In this document: positions 28,790 through 38,196 of the stretch, piece by piece
Numbering within the stretch: the first letter of the stretch is position 1
Layout of the letters: every line of letters begins with the position of its first letter
Source of the DNA: Polynucleobacter duraquae
Lineage (GTDB): Bacteria; Pseudomonadota; Gammaproteobacteria; Burkholderiales; Burkholderiaceae
Assembly (NCBI RefSeq): GCF_000973625.1
Contig: NZ_CP007501.1
Location: 62,001-126,000 of the forward strand
Direction: 5' to 3'
Length of the DNA: 64,000 nucleotides
Notes under the pieces: model-generated
Told to the model about the DNA's origin: nothing
What the model saw: the letters and a program-made list of their open reading frames with translations, nothing else
Database searches by the model: none
Program-made: the position numbers and the translations under genes

Positions 28790-29583
28790 GCATGCTTCGT
28801 AAAATTATCGATCTCTTGGGTGACCTTGGATTCTTTATTCGTCGCAACTTAACGAGCCTTGGCCTTGCTGCACGTATGTTTGTAGCGGTTATTTGGCGCT
28901 CTGGTTTTTTATTAAAAAGACCTCGCTTAGTTTCTGATCAGATTCTGTTTGTCGGCAATCACTCATTTGTGATCATTGCAGTATCTGGTTTGTTTGTTGG
29001 TTTTGTTTTGGGTTTACAGGGTTATTACACCTTGAATCGTTATGGTTCGGAGCAGGCTTTGGGTTTGTTGGTGGCTTTATCGCTCACCCGGGAATTGGGC
29101 CCTGTGATAACTGCCCTCTTATTTGCTGGTCGGGCCGGTACATCACTTACCGCTGAGATTGGCTTAATGAAAGCTGGTGAACAGCTCAGTGCTATGGAAA
29201 TGATGGCGGTGGATCCATTAAGTCGCGTGATCGCACCGCGCTTGTGGGCAGGCATTATTGCCATGCCGATTTTGGCGACGATCTTTACGGCGGTTGGTGT
29301 GATGGGTGGCTACTTTGTCGGCGTGCCCCTGATTGGGGTCGACTCTGGCGCCTTCTGGTCGCAGATGCAGGGTGGGGTGGATCTCTTCTCCGACATTGGC
29401 AATGGCCTAATTAAAAGCTTGGTGTTTGGTGTGGCAGTAACTTTTATTGCCCTATATCAGGGTTATGAGGCGAAGCCTACGCCAGAGGGGGTATCACAGG
29501 CAACCACTAGAACTGTGGTGATCTCTTCCTTATCGGTTTTAGCATTAGATTTCTTGCTCACCGCAATGATGTTCTCGAATTAG
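28786..29583 (+). CDS. mlaE: Phospholipid ABC transporter permease MlaE
   Basis: MlaE is the integral membrane subunit of the Mla complex. The 265 residues carry about five to six hydrophobic segments and the family motif ELGPVITALLFAGRAGTS near residue 102. GTG 28786 overlaps the mlaF stop; an ATG two codons later (28792) is an alternative. mlaD follows after 21 bases. Confidence 0.95.
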   Translation: MSMLRKIIDLLGDLGFFIRRNLTSLGLAARMFVAVIWRSGFLLKRPRLVSDQILFVGNHSFVIIAVSGLFVGFVLGLQGYYTLNRYGSEQALGLLVALSLTRELGPVITALLFAGRAGTSLTAEIGLMKAGEQLSAMEMMAVDPLSRVIAPRLWAGIIAMPILATIFTAVGVMGGYFVGVPLIGVDSGAFWSQMQGGVDLFSDIGNGLIKSLVFGVAVTFIALYQGYEAKPTPEGVSQATTRTVVISSLSVLALDFLLTAMMFSN

Positions 29584-29604
29584 AAAGAATAAACTGGGAC
29601 TCTT

Positions 29605-30087
29605 ATGAGAAAAAGTGCAATTGATGTTTGGGTCGGAATCTTTGTAGCCATTGGTTTGTTGGCCGCTCTGTTTCTGGCATTGAAGGTTGGCAATATGAAT
29701 GCCGTTTCTTTTGCGCCAACTTACAAAATTTCTGCGCGTTTTGACAACATTGGCGGACTTAAGCCACGCGCACCGGTCAAAAGTGCGGGTGTAGTTGTTG
29801 GACGTATTGCGAATATCTCTTTTGATGACAAAACATACCAAGCAACTGTCACCATGACCATTGAGGATACGTATAAGTTCCCTAAAGATTCGTCTGCCAA
29901 GATTTTGACTTCAGGCTTATTGGGTGAGCAATACATTGGTCTTGAGGCCGGCGGCTCTGATGATATGTTGGCTGCTGGAGATAAGATTACTCAGACTCAG
30001 TCGGCCATTGTTCTGGAAAATTTGATTAGTCAGTTTTTGTATAACAAAGCTGCCGATAGTGGTCAAGACAAGGGCTCAGCAAAATAA
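29605..30087 (+). CDS. mlaD: Outer membrane lipid asymmetry protein MlaD (MCE domain)
   Basis: MlaD forms the periplasmic hexameric ring of the Mla complex. The 160 residues comprise an N-terminal anchor helix (about 8-28), an MCE domain (about 38-115) with ARFDNIGGLKPRAPVKSAGV, and GLLGEQYIGLE near residue 108. The stop TAA shares its last A with the mlaA start (TAATG), indicating translational coupling. Confidence 0.96.
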   Translation: MRKSAIDVWVGIFVAIGLLAALFLALKVGNMNAVSFAPTYKISARFDNIGGLKPRAPVKSAGVVVGRIANISFDDKTYQATVTMTIEDTYKFPKDSSAKILTSGLLGEQYIGLEAGGSDDMLAAGDKITQTQSAIVLENLISQFLYNKAADSGQDKGSAK

Positions 30088-30833
30088 TGTCCTTGCTAGC
30101 AAATATCAAGCGCATAGTGTTACTGGGTTTGGTTGGGACCATGGTAGGTTGTGCATCCATTCCAGCTGGGGTTGCACCCTCTCCGCATGATCCATGGGAG
30201 CCATTTAACCGCTCCGTTTTTGAGTTCAATGAAGGCTTAGACGCCTATCTACTCAAGCCAGTAGTGGCTGGCTACCGCTTTGTCTTGCCAGAGTTTGTGC
30301 GCGACGGTATCTACAACTTCTTTAGTAACTACAGTGATATTTACACCGCATTGCAGAATCTTCTGCAGGGTAAGCCCGACTATGCCTTTAGCGATCTGAT
30401 GAGGGTTGTAGTCAACACCACCTTTGGTTTAGGTGGCTTAATTGATATGGCAACTCCTGGAGGTCTTCCAAAGCATAAGGAAGATTGGGGTCAGACCTTT
30501 GGTGTTTGGGGTATTCCTTCTGGCCCTTATGTGGTTCTACCGTTCTTTGGGCCAAGCAATGTGCGAGATACCTTTGGTACTGCAGCTGATTTAGAGTCTG
30601 ATTACCTATTTAGATTGCTCCCAGATGTTGCTTTGCGAAACAGCTTGACTGGTTTACGTGTGGTTAACGCACGTAATACCTATTACGAGGCAGGTGACTT
30701 ATTGGATGGGGCTGCAATCGATAAATACAGTTTTGTGCGGGATGCCTATATTCAGAGGCGGCAATACCAAATTAATGAGGGTCGTGAAGACGAGGAGGTA
30801 TTAATGCCTCCATACCAGAACCCCTACGAATAA
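30087..30833 (+). CDS. mlaA: Outer-membrane lipoprotein MlaA (VacJ)
   Basis: MlaA sits in the outer membrane, usually with trimeric porins, and removes phospholipids from the outer leaflet. The 248 residues have a lipoprotein signal with lipobox VGC (C22) and the VacJ core DPWEPFNRSVFEFNEGLD near residue 34, with GLGGLIDMA and GLPKHKEDWGQTFG later. In E. coli mlaA is unlinked; in Burkholderiaceae it is placed inside the mla operon, as here. A trimeric porin is encoded at 45581. Confidence 0.95.
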   Translation: MSLLANIKRIVLLGLVGTMVGCASIPAGVAPSPHDPWEPFNRSVFEFNEGLDAYLLKPVVAGYRFVLPEFVRDGIYNFFSNYSDIYTALQNLLQGKPDYAFSDLMRVVVNTTFGLGGLIDMATPGGLPKHKEDWGQTFGVWGIPSGPYVVLPFFGPSNVRDTFGTAADLESDYLFRLLPDVALRNSLTGLRVVNARNTYYEAGDLLDGAAIDKYSFVRDAYIQRRQYQINEGREDEEVLMPPYQNPYE

Positions 30834-30906
30834 AGGCGCCTAAGCCTGCCTTGATTTCCTGATGGGGCTAAAATGAGCCTCAATGACTAGCACCGATCGA
30901 GGACAC

Positions 30907-31554
30907 ATGAAAAGCTACACCACTCTTCAGCAATACTGTGCAGTATTGATATCAAGCTTTTTTTTAGCTGTTAGTGGCGCGAGCGCCCAAGCAGTGGATC
31001 AGTCCACGCCAGATGCTTTGATTAAGACCGTTGTTTCTGATGTGATGGCTTCTGTAAAGTCTGATCCGGAAATTCAAAAAGGGAATATCCCACGTATTGT
31101 TGATTTAGTGGAAAAGAAAATTGTTCCCTATACCGATATGCGGCGCACTACTGAAATGGCGATGGGCCCAAACTGGAAAAAAGCGACTCCAGAGCAACAG
31201 GCTCAATTAGTTTCTGAATTTAAGAATTTGCTGATTCGTACATACTCTGGTGCTCTAAGCCAACTGCGTGATCAAACAATCCAATTTAAGCCTTTGCGTG
31301 CAGCTCCCGACGACAAGGAAGTGGTTGTAAAAACTGTAGTCATTGGTCGCGGTGATCCGGTGCCACTTGACTACCGCCTTGAAAAAACAGCCAATGGCTG
31401 GAGAGTCTACGACATGAACATCATGGGCGTCTGGCTAGTCGAAGCTTATCGCAATCAGTTTGCTAATCAAATTAGCCAGAATGGTGTTGAAGGTTTGGTG
31501 AAGTTCTTGCAGGATCGCAATAAACAGCTTGCTGCTGCAAAGCCAGCAAACTAA
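30907..31554 (+). CDS. mlaC: Periplasmic phospholipid-binding protein MlaC
   Basis: MlaC shuttles phospholipid across the periplasm between MlaA and MlaD. The start chosen is ATG 30907 (GAGGA 5 bases upstream), giving 215 residues with a signal peptide ending around ASA; an in-frame ATG at 30883 would add eight polar residues. The core IVDLVEKKIVPYTDMRRTTEMAMG and the tail GVWLVEAYRNQFANQI are family-typical. Confidence 0.95.
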   Translation: MKSYTTLQQYCAVLISSFFLAVSGASAQAVDQSTPDALIKTVVSDVMASVKSDPEIQKGNIPRIVDLVEKKIVPYTDMRRTTEMAMGPNWKKATPEQQAQLVSEFKNLLIRTYSGALSQLRDQTIQFKPLRAAPDDKEVVVKTVVIGRGDPVPLDYRLEKTANGWRVYDMNIMGVWLVEAYRNQFANQISQNGVEGLVKFLQDRNKQLAAAKPAN

Positions 31555-31588
31555 AGACCGTACAAGATCAATAAACGATAAATATTAG

Positions 31589-31849
31589 ATGCCATTTTTA
31601 TTACCCAGTTCAGTGACGCAAGACAATGTTTTGCAGTTAGAAAAAGATGGCCTCCTAAATCTTGCGACATTAAGAGTAATAGATTGCCGCAATCTCAAGG
31701 ATTTTGACTCTACCGTGCTCACAGTCTTGTTGGCATGGCAGAAGAAATTACAAGCTGATGGACAGCAGATTGCCGTGCAAAATGCACCTGAAAAATTAAT
31801 CGTATTAGCCGGTGTATATGGTGTTGCCCAGTTGCTAGGTTTGTCATAG
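31589..31849 (+). CDS. mlaB: MlaB-like STAS-domain protein
   Basis: MlaB is a small cytoplasmic STAS protein that binds MlaF and stabilises the transporter. The 86 residues include the STAS core VIDCRNLKDFDSTVLTVLLAW, with D and S/T at the usual loop. It follows mlaC by 34 bases and ends one base before the next ABC ATPase gene. Confidence 0.88.
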   Translation: MPFLLPSSVTQDNVLQLEKDGLLNLATLRVIDCRNLKDFDSTVLTVLLAWQKKLQADGQQIAVQNAPEKLIVLAGVYGVAQLLGLS

Positions 31850-31850
31850 C

Positions 31851-32603
31851 ATGCACGCCGCAATATCAATTAAAAACGTATCTAAAAATTATGGCGCACT
31901 TCAAGCGCTAGATAATATTTCTTTATCCATCGAGCCAGGTGAATTCTTTGGCCTGCTGGGCCCGAATGGTGCGGGCAAGACAACACTCATATCCATATTG
32001 GCGGGTTTAGTTACTACAGATGGCGGACACGCTGCAATCATGGGTGCGGATGTTCAAAGTCAATTCCGTGATGCTCGCCGGATGCTAGGTGTTGTGCCGC
32101 AGGAGTTGGTATTCGACCCATTCTTTACGGTTAGAGAAACGCTGCAATTTCAGTCTGGCTATTTTGGAATTCGTCATAACGATGCTTGGATTGACGAGAT
32201 CATGGCCAATTTGGATCTCACCAATAAAGCGGATAGCAATATGCGTTCCTTATCTGGTGGTATGAAGCGCCGAGTATTGGTAGCGCAGGCCTTAGTGCAT
32301 AGACCGCCAGTCATTATTTTGGATGAGCCTACAGCTGGAGTTGACGTGGAGTTGCGTCAATCGCTTTGGCAATTTATTAGTCGCCTCAACCAAGATGGTC
32401 ACACTATTGTTTTAACCACCCATTACCTTGAAGAGGCTGAAGCATTGTGTCAGCGCATTGCCATGCTTAAGCAAGGAAAGATTGTGGCCCTGGATACCAC
32501 TGCCAATTTATTGAGCCAATACGGTTCAGTGAAAAAAGATGGTGATGGTAAAACAGATCTCGAAGATGTGTTTGTCAACATCATGTCGGGAGGTGCGCGT
32601 TGA
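31851..32603 (+). CDS. ABC-2 type exporter ATPase (YadG-like)
   Basis: This is the ATPase of an ABC exporter of unknown substrate. The 250 residues have Walker A GPNGAGKTT near residue 37, the signature LSGGMKRR, Walker B VIILDEPTAGVD and switch TTHYLEEAE. It starts one base after mlaB and overlaps the permease start by 4 bases, so it is translationally tied to the mla operon. The pairing with the next gene matches E. coli YadG/YadH. Confidence 0.9.
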   Translation: MHAAISIKNVSKNYGALQALDNISLSIEPGEFFGLLGPNGAGKTTLISILAGLVTTDGGHAAIMGADVQSQFRDARRMLGVVPQELVFDPFFTVRETLQFQSGYFGIRHNDAWIDEIMANLDLTNKADSNMRSLSGGMKRRVLVAQALVHRPPVIILDEPTAGVDVELRQSLWQFISRLNQDGHTIVLTTHYLEEAEALCQRIAMLKQGKIVALDTTANLLSQYGSVKKDGDGKTDLEDVFVNIMSGGAR

Positions 32604-33388
32604 AGCCTATTTTAAATAAGCTACCAATCTCCTATGGGAGTGGTTTCCCAACGCTCTTGCGAAAAGAAATCAAACGTTTTTATAAGGTAGCGTTTCAGAC
32701 CGTTGCTGCGCCAGTTCTTACTGCTGTTCTGTATTTAATGATCTTTGGACATGTGCTCGAAGGCAAAGAGGTTTACGGCCGCTTAAATTACACGGCCTTT
32801 TTGATTCCTGGCTTAGTCATGATGAGCGTGTTGCAGAATGCATTCGCCAATACTTCCTCATCGCTCATCCAGTCAAAGGTGACTGGTAATCTCGTATTTG
32901 TCTTGCTAGCCCCTTTTAGTCACCTAGAGTTTTATGCTGCCTATGTCTTGGCCGCAGTATTTCGTGGAATTGTTGTTGGCGCTGGCGTATTGCTGATTAC
33001 CGCTTGGTTTACCATGCCATCTTTTGAATATCCCCTGTGGATCATGGCTTTCGCTTTGCTGGGCGCTGCAATTTTAGGAAGCATGGGTTTAATTGCTGGC
33101 ATCTGGGCAGATAAATACGATCAATTAGCAGCTTTTCAGAATTTCATCATCATGCCAGCAACAATGCTGTCAGGCGTGTTTTACTCCATTCATTCTTTGC
33201 CAGCAGCATGGCAAGTGGTATCGCACTTCAATCCATTTTTCTACATGATCGATGGTTTCCGTTACGGCTTCTTTGGAGTGTCAGATATATCTCCTTGGAA
33301 TAGTTTGGCGATTGTTGCATGCTTCTTTGTTGTGGTGTCAGCGATTGCTTTGCGTTTATTGCAAAAAGGTTACAAGCTTAGGAACTAA
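32600..33388 (+). CDS. ABC-2 type exporter permease (YadH-like)
   Basis: This is the membrane partner of the preceding ATPase. The 262 residues contain about six hydrophobic helices and the ABC-2 pattern LLAPFSHLEFY near residue 101. The start is TTG 32600, overlapping the ATPase stop, with GGGAGG about 9 bases upstream; no ATG lies nearby in frame. The substrate is unknown; its place between mla and murA suggests an envelope role, which is inference only. Confidence 0.88.
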   Translation: MKPILNKLPISYGSGFPTLLRKEIKRFYKVAFQTVAAPVLTAVLYLMIFGHVLEGKEVYGRLNYTAFLIPGLVMMSVLQNAFANTSSSLIQSKVTGNLVFVLLAPFSHLEFYAAYVLAAVFRGIVVGAGVLLITAWFTMPSFEYPLWIMAFALLGAAILGSMGLIAGIWADKYDQLAAFQNFIIMPATMLSGVFYSIHSLPAAWQVVSHFNPFFYMIDGFRYGFFGVSDISPWNSLAIVACFFVVVSAIALRLLQKGYKLRN

Positions 33389-33454
33389 GTGCGTAAAGCT
33401 TGCTTCAAAATTAGTATTTAAGAATATTTAGAAATTAGAAATCAGGAGATTGTG

Positions 33455-33703
33455 ATGTTGCCAACCCCAGAACAAATTGAAGGCTATATTCAGCAAGGCC
33501 TCTCGTGTACCCACATTAAAGTTGAGGGTGATGGCCAACATTTTTTTGCGACGATTGTGAGTCCGGAGTTTGAAGGTAAACGTTTGATTCAGCGTCATCA
33601 ATTGGTATATGGCGCTATGGGTGACCGTATGAAGGCGGAGGTGCACGCTTTATCAATTAAAGCATTTACTCCTGAAGAGTTTGCACAAAATACCCCAACT
33701 TAA
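33455..33703 (+). CDS. ibaG: BolA-family protein IbaG (YrbA)
   Basis: IbaG/BolA proteins partner with monothiol glutaredoxins in iron-sulfur handling. The 82 residues include GDGQHFFATIVSPEFEGKRLIQRHQLVYGAMGDRM, the class core with the conserved RHQLVY helix. ATG 33455 follows CAGGAG by 8 bases; a GTG one codon earlier is less likely. mla-ibaG-murA is a conserved neighbourhood. A CGFS glutaredoxin, a likely partner, is encoded at 58630. Confidence 0.93.
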   Translation: MLPTPEQIEGYIQQGLSCTHIKVEGDGQHFFATIVSPEFEGKRLIQRHQLVYGAMGDRMKAEVHALSIKAFTPEEFAQNTPT

Positions 33704-33736
33704 AATACGGCATTAGCTTTTTACTGGAATAGATTC

Positions 33737-35011
33737 ATGGATAAATTACGAATGGTCGGCGGCACCCCCCTGAAGGGTGAAGTGCTGATTGCTGGCGCCA
33801 AGAATGCGGCTCTGCCAATTTTGTGCGCTTGCTTGCTTACTGATCAGCCTATCACTTTGAGTAATGTTCCTGACTTACAAGATGTACGGACTATGCTCAA
33901 GCTCCTTCAGGAAATTGGTGTGACTGTCACCTTTCCAGATGAGGATGATCGCAATTGCGTAGTGCTTAACGCGGCCAATATTAAGAGTTCTGAAGCAACT
34001 TATGAGATGGTCAAAACCATGCGTGCTTCTATTTTGGTTTTGGGTCCATTACTTGCCAGAATGCACAGCGCTAAGGTTTCTCTGCCAGGTGGTTGCGCTA
34101 TTGGGGCGCGTCCAGTCGATCAGCACATCAAGGGCTTAAAAGCCATGGGTGCCACCATCAAGATTAAGAGTGGCTATATTCAGGCAGAAACTAAATCTGC
34201 TACGGGTCGTCTTCAAGGCGCTTCTATTTTGACCGACATGATTACCGTAACCGGTACAGAAAATTTACTAATGGCTGCTACTTTGGCATCAGGCACAACC
34301 ATATTGGAGAACGCGGCACGTGAACCGGAAGTCGGTGACTTAGCTGAGCTACTCGTCAAAATGGGCGCAAAGATTACCGGTATCGGTAGCGATCGCTTGG
34401 TGATTGAGGGGGTTGAAAAGCTCCACAGTGCAGAACATGCTGTGATTGCAGACCGAATTGAAGCCGGCACATTCTTGTGCGCAGTTGCTGCCACTGGTGG
34501 TGAGGTGCTAGTGAAGCACTGTCGTCCAGACACATTAGATGCTGTGATTGTTAAGCTCAAAGAAGCTGGCTTAGAAATGGAAGTCGGTCCTGACTGGATC
34601 AAGGCTTCCATGAAGGGTCGTCCCAAGGCAGTTAGTTTCCGCACTTCAGAATATCCAGCCTTTCCGACAGACATGCAGGCGCAGCTCATGGCAGTCAATG
34701 CGATTGCACAGGGCAATGCCACCATTACTGAAACCATCTTTGAAAATCGCTTCATGCACGTTCAAGAGATGAACCGTCTCGGTGCTGATATCGCAATTGA
34801 GGGAAATACGGCAATTGCCCAAGGCGTGGAGAAACTGTCTGGTGCTATCGTGATGGCCACCGATTTACGTGCTTCTGCCAGCCTAGTGATTGCCGGCTTA
34901 GCGGCCCAAGGAGAAACCCAGGTAGACCGGATTTATCACTTAGATCGGGGATATGACCGTATGGAGCAAAAGTTGACCCTCTTGGGGGCCAACATTCAGC
35001 GGATCAAGTAA
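33737..35011 (+). CDS. murA: UDP-N-acetylglucosamine 1-carboxyvinyltransferase
   Basis: MurA transfers enolpyruvate to UDP-GlcNAc, the first committed step of peptidoglycan synthesis and the fosfomycin target. The 424 residues contain the catalytic loop [14 protein letters not shown] with C120 (fosfomycin-sensitive type), the N-terminal KN of GAKNAALP, and [15 protein letters not shown] SEYPAFPTD. It is followed by hisG after 20 bases; murA-hisG adjacency is usual in beta- and gamma-proteobacteria. Confidence 0.97.
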   Translation: MDKLRMVGGTPLKGEVLIAGAKNAALPILCACLLTDQPITLSNVPDLQDVRTMLKLLQEIGVTVTFPDEDDRNCVVLNAANIKSSEATYEMVKTMRASILVLGPLLARMHSAKVSLPGGCAIGARPVDQHIKGLKAMGATIKIKSGYIQAETKSATGRLQGASILTDMITVTGTENLLMAATLASGTTILENAAREPEVGDLAELLVKMGAKITGIGSDRLVIEGVEKLHSAEHAVIADRIEAGTFLCAVAATGGEVLVKHCRPDTLDAVIVKLKEAGLEMEVGPDWIKASMKGRPKAVSFRTSEYPAFPTDMQAQLMAVNAIAQGNATITETIFENRFMHVQEMNRLGADIAIEGNTAIAQGVEKLSGAIVMATDLRASASLVIAGLAAQGETQVDRIYHLDRGYDRMEQKLTLLGANIQRIK

Positions 35012-35031
35012 GCCTGATGGATAATTAGTCC

Positions 35032-35658
35032 ATGAAGTTAACCCTAGCCCTCTCGAAGGGGCGCATCTTCGAAGAAACCGCTGAGATCTTATCCAAGATC
35101 GGTATTCGTCCGCTTGAGGATCCAGAAAAATCACGCAAACTCATTATTGAGACCTCTAATCCTGACGTGCGCCTGATTATTGTGCGTGCTTCAGATGTGC
35201 CGACCTACGTTCAGTTTGGCGGAGCTGATTTTGGAGTTGCTGGTCTAGACGTCTTAATGGAAAACGGCACCGATGGCTTATATGTTCCTTTTGATTTAAA
35301 CATCGCAAAATGCCGCATGTCAGTTGCTGTCAAAGAAGGCTTTGATTACGCTACTGCGGTAAAGCAGGGTTCTCGTTTAAAAGTCGCAACAAAGTACGTT
35401 AATTGCGCACGCGAACACTTTGCTAACAAAGGTGTGCACATCGATACGATTCATTTGTATGGCTCGATGGAGCTAGCTCCATTGGTTGGCCTGGCGGATG
35501 CGATTGTGGATTTAGTATCCACTGGCAATACCTTGCGCGCTAATGGCTTAGTTGAGGTTGAGCCCATAGCTGATATCAGCGCACGCTTAGTGGTTAATCA
35601 AGCCTCTTATAAGCGTAAGCGTACACAGCTCCAGCCATTCTTTGAGTTGCTGAAGTAA
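35032..35658 (+). CDS. hisG: ATP phosphoribosyltransferase, short form
   Basis: HisG joins ATP and PRPP, the first and regulated step of histidine synthesis. At 208 residues it is the short form (HisG-S), which lacks the C-terminal regulatory domain and needs HisZ for activity; hisZ is not in this window. Motifs include [11 protein letters not shown] at the N-terminus and the PRPP loop [14 protein letters not shown] near residue 163. Confidence 0.97.
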   Translation: MKLTLALSKGRIFEETAEILSKIGIRPLEDPEKSRKLIIETSNPDVRLIIVRASDVPTYVQFGGADFGVAGLDVLMENGTDGLYVPFDLNIAKCRMSVAVKEGFDYATAVKQGSRLKVATKYVNCAREHFANKGVHIDTIHLYGSMELAPLVGLADAIVDLVSTGNTLRANGLVEVEPIADISARLVVNQASYKRKRTQLQPFFELLK

Positions 35659-35671
35659 AGAAAAAATTCAT

Positions 35672-36994
35672 ATGTCAGCAGACGTCAAAGTAAAACGCCT
35701 TAATAGTAAAGATGCCGGGTTTAAAGAAACTCTACTCTCTAGCCTTTCTTTACCGATGGCGGATGATGAGGCAATTGATGCTGCGGTAGTCAAAATCTTG
35801 GCACAAGTAAAAGCGAAGGGTGATGCTGCGGTATTAGATTTCACAAAGCAGTTTGATCGCTTAAATGTATCCAGTGTTAATGAGTTAGAGATCTCTCAAG
35901 AAGAACTAAAAAAAGCTTACGAAGGTTTGGCTGTTGAACAAAAAAATGCTCTCGATGTTGCTGCGCAGAGGGTACGTGCGTATCACGAGAAGCAAAAGAT
36001 TGAGGCGGGTTGTCACTCTTGGGAATACGAAGAGGCAGACGGTACACGCTTAGGTCAAAAAGTTACCGCTTTAGATCGCGTTGGAATTTATGTGCCTGGT
36101 GGTAAAGCAGCATATCCATCTTCTGTTCTGATGAATGCGATCCCTGCAAAGGTTGCAGGTGTTAGAGATGTCATCATGGTGGTACCTACTCCCGATGGCG
36201 CTCGCAATTCTTTAGTCTTGGCTGCAGCTTATTTATCCGGCGTTGATCGCGTGTTTACGATTGGTGGCGCACAAGCTGTTGGTGCCATAGCGTATGGCAC
36301 ACAGACTATTCCTCCGGTGGACAAAATTGTTGGCCCTGGTAATGCGTATGTCGCAGCTGCTAAGCGCAGAGTATTTGGTGCCGTTGGTATCGATATGATT
36401 GCTGGCCCGTCAGAAATTTTAGTGCTCTGCGATGGCTCTAGTAACCCCGATTGGATTGCGATGGATTTGTTTTCGCAAGCTGAGCACGATGAGTTGGCGC
36501 AATCTATTTTGCTTTGTCCAGATGAGAAATTCATTGAACAGGTGCAAACAAGCATTAACAAGTTATTGCCGGAGATGCCTAGAAAGAAAGTGATTGAGAC
36601 ATCACTTACCAATCGCGCCTTATTGATTCAGGTAAAGAATATGGGTGAGGCCTGTGAGATTGCCAATGCCATTGCCGCTGAGCATTTAGAGATTTGCGCT
36701 ACTGAGCCGCGCAAGTGGGCTGAGTTAATTCGCCATGCTGGCGCCATCTTTATGGGTAACTACACCAGTGAATCTTTAGGTGATTATTGCGCAGGCCCAA
36801 ATCACGTTTTACCAACAGCACGCACAGCGCGTTTCTCATCCCCATTAGGTGTTTATGACTTCATTAAGCGCTCGAGCATGATTGAGGTTAGTGAAGCTGG
36901 AGCTCAAACGCTAGGGGCTATAGCTAGTACGCTCGCTCATGGTGAGGGCTTAACAGCTCATGCACGTGCTGCTGAGATGCGACTTAAAAAATAA
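35672..36994 (+). CDS. hisD: Histidinol dehydrogenase
   Basis: HisD oxidises histidinol to histidine in two NAD-dependent steps. The 440 residues include [18 protein letters not shown], the Q-x-x-H zinc ligands in [12 protein letters not shown] (near residue 270), and catalytic AEHLEI and GPNHVLPT. It follows hisG by 13 bases. The next gene, hisC, is on the opposite strand and ends 2 bases beyond the hisD stop. Confidence 0.97.
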   Translation: MSADVKVKRLNSKDAGFKETLLSSLSLPMADDEAIDAAVVKILAQVKAKGDAAVLDFTKQFDRLNVSSVNELEISQEELKKAYEGLAVEQKNALDVAAQRVRAYHEKQKIEAGCHSWEYEEADGTRLGQKVTALDRVGIYVPGGKAAYPSSVLMNAIPAKVAGVRDVIMVVPTPDGARNSLVLAAAYLSGVDRVFTIGGAQAVGAIAYGTQTIPPVDKIVGPGNAYVAAAKRRVFGAVGIDMIAGPSEILVLCDGSSNPDWIAMDLFSQAEHDELAQSILLCPDEKFIEQVQTSINKLLPEMPRKKVIETSLTNRALLIQVKNMGEACEIANAIAAEHLEICATEPRKWAELIRHAGAIFMGNYTSESLGDYCAGPNHVLPTARTARFSSPLGVYDFIKRSSMIEVSEAGAQTLGAIASTLAHGEGLTAHARAAEMRLKK

Positions 36995-36996
36995 AC

Positions 36997-38070
36997 TTAG
37001 GCGTTAGCCAGAATTTCTTTCAAAGCAGTAATCAACTCATTCGTTTGCTCATCGGTACCGATGGTGATGCGCAGAAATTCTTCTATCCGTTGCGACTTGA
37101 AGTGACGCACAATAATTCCGCGATCGCGTAAGGCCTGATATAACTTTGCGCCAGCATGTTTAGGATGACGCGTAAAAATAAAGTTGGCTGTTGATGGCAA
37201 AGTATCAAAGCCCAGTGAAGCTAATTCAGAAACTAAGCGCTCGCGAGTCTGAATCACTTTTTTACTCGTCTCTTCCAAATGGGCTTGATCTTGTATTGCA
37301 GCAATTGCTCCCGCTTGAGCCAAGCGGCCTAGTGGGTAAGAGTTAAAACTATTTTTTACACGCTCAAGACCTTCAATGAGAGCTGGATGCCCCACTGCAA
37401 ACCCAACGCGAAGTCCTGCCAGGGCGCGAGACTTAGATAAAGTGTGTACGACTAAGAGGTTTTCTGGGTAAGCACTTCCGCGTAGAAGTGGAATGCAAGA
37501 CTCAGTGCCGTAATCCACATAGGCCTCATCGATCACCACTACGGAGTCTGTATTTCTCCTGAGCAGGGCTTCGATATCTGAACGCGGGATAGCTCGACCA
37601 GTTGGGGCATTGGGATTGGGAAAAATAATTCCGCCATTGGGGGTTTTGAGGTTTTGGGTTTGGATCTCAAAATTAGAATCTAGGAGCACTGTTTGATAGT
37701 CAATGCCAAATAACTTGCAATAGACTGGGTAGAAGCTATAGGTGATATCTGGAAACTGAACGGGTTTGGATTGCTTGAGAAGGCCTAAAAATACGTGGGC
37801 CAATACCTCGTCGGAACCATTTCCTAAAAACACCTGTTTTGGGTCTAGACCGTGCAAATCAGCAATAGCTTTTTTAAGGGCTGCTCCTTCCGGGTCCGGA
37901 TAGAGCCTCAAATCATCTGTGTTTTGCTGATTTATAGCGGCTAGGGCCAGCGGGGATGGGCCATAAGGGCTCTCATTCGTATTGAGCTTCACCAGTCGCT
38001 GCATTTGCGGCTGCTCCCCAGGGGTGTAGGGGGTGAGGGTCTGAACAACGGGGCTCCAAAAGCGGCTCAT
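36997..38070 (-). CDS. hisC: Histidinol-phosphate aminotransferase
   Basis: HisC makes histidinol phosphate from imidazole acetol phosphate with PLP and glutamate. The 357 residues are an aspartate-aminotransferase fold with [11 protein letters not shown] at the N-terminus, PNPNAPTG near residue 150, and the PLP lysine in [14 protein letters not shown] near residue 211. It lies where hisC is expected between hisD and hisB, but on the minus strand, tail-to-tail with hisD at 2 bases. It needs its own promoter in the 38071-38196 gap. Confidence 0.96.
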   Translation of the reverse strand: MSRFWSPVVQTLTPYTPGEQPQMQRLVKLNTNESPYGPSPLALAAINQQNTDDLRLYPDPEGAALKKAIADLHGLDPKQVFLGNGSDEVLAHVFLGLLKQSKPVQFPDITYSFYPVYCKLFGIDYQTVLLDSNFEIQTQNLKTPNGGIIFPNPNAPTGRAIPRSDIEALLRRNTDSVVVIDEAYVDYGTESCIPLLRGSAYPENLLVVHTLSKSRALAGLRVGFAVGHPALIEGLERVKNSFNSYPLGRLAQAGAIAAIQDQAHLEETSKKVIQTRERLVSELASLGFDTLPSTANFIFTRHPKHAGAKLYQALRDRGIIVRHFKSQRIEEFLRITIGTDEQTNELITALKEILANA

Positions 38071-38159
38071 GAGGGACTCTAGTCAAAAATCAGCAAAAGT
38101 GAATAAACGCTAGCGATCAAAATCAGCATTTATATCTGTATTAGGAATGATATTATGAG

Positions 38160-38196
38160 GCTTCAATCAACACTTCGCCTCGCGGCGCACTGAAGC
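38160..38196 (+). promoter_or_regulatory. Hairpin abutting the hisB start codon
   Basis: GCTTCA (38160-38165) and TGAAGC (38191-38196) can pair, enclosing an inner stem CGCC (38176-38179) / GGCG (38184-38187) with a TCGC loop. The outer arm ends directly before ATG 38197 and contains the only purine-rich stretch (GAAG) that could serve as a ribosome site. TATTAT at 38151-38156 may be a -10. A translational control element is inferred. Confidence 0.35.

Noticed and set aside
34213..34755. 180-codon open frame on the minus strand inside murA
   Set aside because: Fully antisense to an intact, well-conserved murA; composition is a frame shadow with no family resemblance.
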